This document shows, piece after piece, positions 60,600-64,000 of a stretch of DNA of 64,000 bases; the first letter of the stretch is position 1, and each line of letters begins with the position of its first letter. The notes beneath the pieces are model-generated. The model was not told where the DNA came from and did no database searches. It was given only the letters and a program-made list of their open reading frames with translations. Origin of the DNA: Homalodisca vitripennis (lineage: Eukaryota; Arthropoda; Insecta; Hemiptera; Cicadellidae); NCBI RefSeq assembly GCF_021130785.1, contig NW_025776796.1:372001-436000 (forward strand). The letters run 5' to 3'. The translations under genes and the position numbers were made by a program.

Positions 60600-63500
60600 A
60601 AATTATTTCCTGTAAACATTACATTAATTCAACATAGACTATACAAAATTAAAAATAATATTATAGAGAATATAAAATTGAAGTCCTTATGCGAGTTTCT
60701 CCATGTTGTCGAAGTAGATGTTTCTCAATAACATTGACGAGTACAATGTATTAGATAATTAAAAACAAATCTGATATGACCTTAAAGTCAAGTGAAGACA
60801 ATAATATGATTTAATATAGTGTGTTTTTTCTATGAACTTAAAATAATGCATCCGCATCCTCACGTTCCAATACGAAATGTTCGAGGCCCTTTAGATATCT
60901 AGTTTGCAATTTACAATATCTTATTTCAAAGCTAATTTAGTTTTACAGTTATATGTATAAATTAAAGATTATTATGTACAAAATTATGGTACTCAGTCAT
61001 TATAAGAGGAAATATTGAATAGCAATTTATAGTAGCATTTATTAAGATTAAAGTAAAATGAACATGTAACAATCAGAGCCTTAGTTGCCCCGGTATCTGA
61101 GTATAAACTGCAAAACCTATAAGTTTAGATGGATCGGCACTTCTTAACAACTATATTAATGGTTCCCATCTGATTTTGCAGTAGATTGACTTTCCTGACA
61201 GGGTGTAATGAAAATTATATCCCGATAAACAATTTTTGTAAATAGTTCTCTACCAAGTAGAACCCGAGCATTATTTCCAAATATAGAATTTTCATTTACT
61301 TTCTTAAGAAAATTATCATTAATAGTGGAAATTAAACTACATAGAGACATAAGAAACTAAGAAGTTGTTTCTATAACCGTATAATTTAAATTGGCAATTT
61401 CAATCGGCTGTTGTAAAGTAGAAGAGAGCTCTGGTGGTAATATCGTCATCTAATTGAATAAATTAAAAGATAAAGACCATAATTCTCCTGAAATCTGTAG
61501 AACACCGTATTTAGAAATCATTCAGATTAAACGAATTAACGCAATACGTTCTGAATTTAAATCCTAAATGAGCTAACATTTACTAATTTAAAATTATTTT
61601 CAATATTTACACTAGTATAAAATGCCTGAATTATTTCTCTCAGACACATTTAAGTAAGTAATTCTCTTGGTAATCTTTACACCTTTATATAAAATATGTG
61701 AGAATGGATATTAAAACCTTTAATAAATTTCACTACAATAGTAGTAAACTGATTCTTTCTGTACACTTAGAGTACTGAAGGGATTTAAAACCATAAATCA
61801 CAAGTGTTTACGGTTCGTCCACAAGAAATACGAAAGTTATTTGTAGGTCAAGATAAAACAAGACAAAAACTTAGTGTATAATTCAATTAAAATGATAATC
61901 CTTTTAACTGCAAATAGAACTGTTCCACTGTATTTGCTGTTTTTAATTATCGCTAAATCTAAGACGGAAATAATTGATTTCGTTAAGAAAAAACTTTGAA
62001 TTGTAAATCAATAAAGTAACTCATCTATAATTACTTGTCTCGATCCTGGTCTTCGTTAGCGTACTACGGGTGTAGATTTTCCGCGTACTGCGTGTTGAAC
62101 GAATTGAACATTAAAACGAACAATGAAAAAGGTCCTGGTCATTGTCAAGCTTTTGGTCATCGCACTTGTTCCAGGTCGTGCTTCTATAACCGTGTGTTCA
62201 ACCAATTTTGTAAATAACACTATTGAGTTTAACAAAAACTTTGTGGTTCCTGTTCTTTGTTGTTTCTATGGATATTTATTATATATTAATATGTACACTG
62301 TTGTATTTTTCATCTTTCTTTTTAATGCTTTTCATCTTCACTTGCTTGTTTACGTCATGACTACTATTAATATTAAATCGATTTCTTATCAGATTACCCG
62401 AACAGATACATACTATAGAGTTAAACATGTTTTATTGCTCGTCTTACATTAACGTCAAAGTGATAATTTATGATAATTTAGATCCAATATTCAGGAACAA
62501 TACTCGATATGTCATGTCATTGCTAAATAGTATATCTGCAACGAAAAGAACCTTCTTAGATTTGAATTTTCACTTTGATGTATCTAACTTAAATGGTCTA
62601 CATAACATTCTATGCAGACCTGTAGCATTCTTTACAGTTGTAAAGTTCCTTAGAGCAAATAACTTACTATAGCTATAACTTATTAAATAAACAATACATT
62701 ATTTGAAAAGTAGGTTAGAGAGAATGAGGATTAAATACTATTACTTTTAATTTTGAAATAGTTTACGCCGATCTGCTTGTACTAATCAACACCTGTATAC
62801 CGTGGACCAAACTTAGGCTATAACTATTTTCATAACCAGTCTGCAATGTTCAAACTTCTGTCCTAACACTAGTAGGGTTTTAGTACCGGTTTAATTAATT
62901 TTCTATACTCATTTTATGTAAAATATTAATTTATACTTTAACAAATTAATATTTTACATTAATATTCGTATCATAGTAGACACTTTTTAAATTTCTGCAT
63001 AAAAAACTATTATATTTATTCCAATATAGTTGAGATATCTCTTTGTATAACTATATCTACAACCCAGCAGGGATTACTTCTGGCTGTTTTATACCTTCCA
63101 GTTGAACTTACCACTAGCCACAACAAAAACCGATGTGTCACTTAAATCTCGCCAACCTTATGGATGTCCAGAAGCGGCACATCACTAACAGCAAATTGCA
63201 AGACTCTTGGGGTCAGGTTAATTCGACAGTCTATTGTGGCAGATGCCTGTTGGAGTTCGTAGGGTTCGGTTTCGAAAATTCACAGGTTCTTGCCTGCCTA
63301 TACAAAAGGGTGTGACTGCTTTGACTGAAGAGGCCGGTTCAAAGCTGGCCTCCCCATCTTTCGAGGGGACATGAGATTACTACCCTAAATTATTTTTTAT
63401 ACATCTCGATAGGAAGCGGTCCCTACCCCTAACCTTACCTTTCCAAAATATCCTGTCACTCCAGAAGCAGTCCAAAGTTCCTTATAGGAATAGGTTAAAT

Positions 63501-64000
63501 TTTTAAGCTTCTTTTCCTAAGAGCATAAATATATTTATATTGGATGACTTTAAAAATGAAGATTTATACGCCATTTGGGCCTTGAATATGGGTTTTAGTA
63601 TTTTTTTAATAATATTTTTTTTTATTTAATAATATATTTCCAAAGGACGTAAAACCTTTCTTTACATGTATAATCTATTTCTTGAAAAACCGCTTTCCAT
63701 AAATAAAAAGCTCTTTGGTATTTTATATTTATATCATATAGTCAACATTAAACTCTCAGATATGACTTTTTAAATTTAAAAAGACTCTAGACCTTTTTAC
63801 AAAACAAAGAGCAGTAAAAATCTTATTTGCACCTTTCCTACCTCCTTCTTTCTGAACGTTAAACTTAGATCTAGTTAATTCACAAATTTTATATTCCACA
63901 CATCACATTATATGGTATCCTGCGAGATACTTTAGTTTATTATGAGAATATAAAGTAGGTGATTTAAATATTAATTAATCATCAGCAAAGTCATGTTTGA
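60600..64000 (-). repeat. family D copy 11 (minus strand), runs off the window
   Basis: Read on the minus strand, the order is Y (end of window to ~63840), X (63480-63060), block S (62950-62830), ATATCCATAGAAACAAC (62265), module AAGCACGACCTGGAACAAGT (62183), module GCGGAAAATCTACACC (62080), hairpin site (61775-61745), ACCACCAGAGCTCTC (61435), CAGATACCGGGGCAACTAAGGC (61098), and GTTATTGAGAAACATCTACTT (60735). The order agrees with copy 4, so these two define the family layout. A perfect 17-bp hairpin lies at 62916-62959. ORFs inside (62035-62672) are not conserved in other copies. Confidence 0.75.
63060..63480 (+). repeat. family D module X within copy 11
   Basis: Plus-strand blocks: CCAGCAGGGATTACTTCTGG, CAACAAAAACCGATGT, CCAACCTTATGGATG, CACATCACTAAC, TTGCCTGCCTATACAAAAGG and CAAAGCTGGCCTCCCC. 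Same order as 35250-35600 and the minus strand of 17180-17655. The 60-codon ORF at 63133-63315 aligns in part with the minus-strand ORF at 17377-17607 (N-L-M-x-V, H/N-I-T-N, Y-C-G-R, L-x-E/L-V-G-F). Confidence 0.65.

Noticed and set aside
62035..62672. Overlapping ORFs of 60-109 codons on the plus strand
   Set aside because: They lie antisense within family D copy 11, and the corresponding regions of other copies are not open.

Overview
The window looks like AT-rich intergenic DNA from an arthropod, most likely an insect and possibly a hemipteran. The grounds are a eukaryotic 18S rRNA fragment, Jockey and CR1-like LINEs, a Penelope-like element, a mariner relic, and Helitrons ending in CTAG with an A/T insertion site. 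The order-level guess is weak. I see no intact host protein gene, no convincing functional tRNA and no bacterial-type operon. Everything I could identify is a mobile element, a broken relic, or a non-coding repeat.

Layout. 0-16 kb: AT-rich unique-looking DNA with a minus-strand Helitron (2.4-2.9 kb), a worn LINE C-terminal fragment (5.5 kb), two (TA)n tracts, three old copies of an unclassified repeat (7.9, 9.1 and 13.8 kb), and the last ~475 bp of an 18S rRNA gene (11.3-11.8 kb). 16-37 kb: large copies of the same repeat, called family D here, built from recurring modules (W, Y, X, core), with a (GT)n tract at 27.6 kb and a perfect 34-bp hairpin at 31.6 kb. 36.9-40.9 kb: a GC-rich minus-strand Jockey-like LINE with recognisable ORF1 (PRE_C2HC and zinc knuckles) and ORF2 (endonuclease and reverse transcriptase), broken by nonsense codons, a frameshift and an internal deletion. 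42.3-47.6 kb: two Penelope-like copies head to head, forming a 2.5-kb inverted repeat with a ~225-bp loop, flanked by an 11-bp direct repeat. Each outer end carries a hammerhead-like core. 48-53 kb: two further D copies, one split by a non-autonomous Helitron, and a mariner pseudogene. 55.8-58.1 kb: a 5'-truncated CR1-like LINE. 59.8-60.4 kb: a fresh 312-bp tandem duplication. 60.6-64 kb: a D copy on the minus strand running off the window end.

The best candidate for something undescribed is family D: about eleven copies or part-copies in 64 kb, no shared long ORF, a fixed order of modules, and a short hairpin that keeps its pairing in divergent copies although the stem sequence changes. The second is the Penelope inverted pair, which if transcribed would give a very long double-stranded RNA. 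Parts of the window behave as a nested transposon graveyard: the Helitron and probably the Jockey element sit inside D copies. Repeat-copy boundaries are by-eye estimates, good to a few tens of bases unless exact termini are named.
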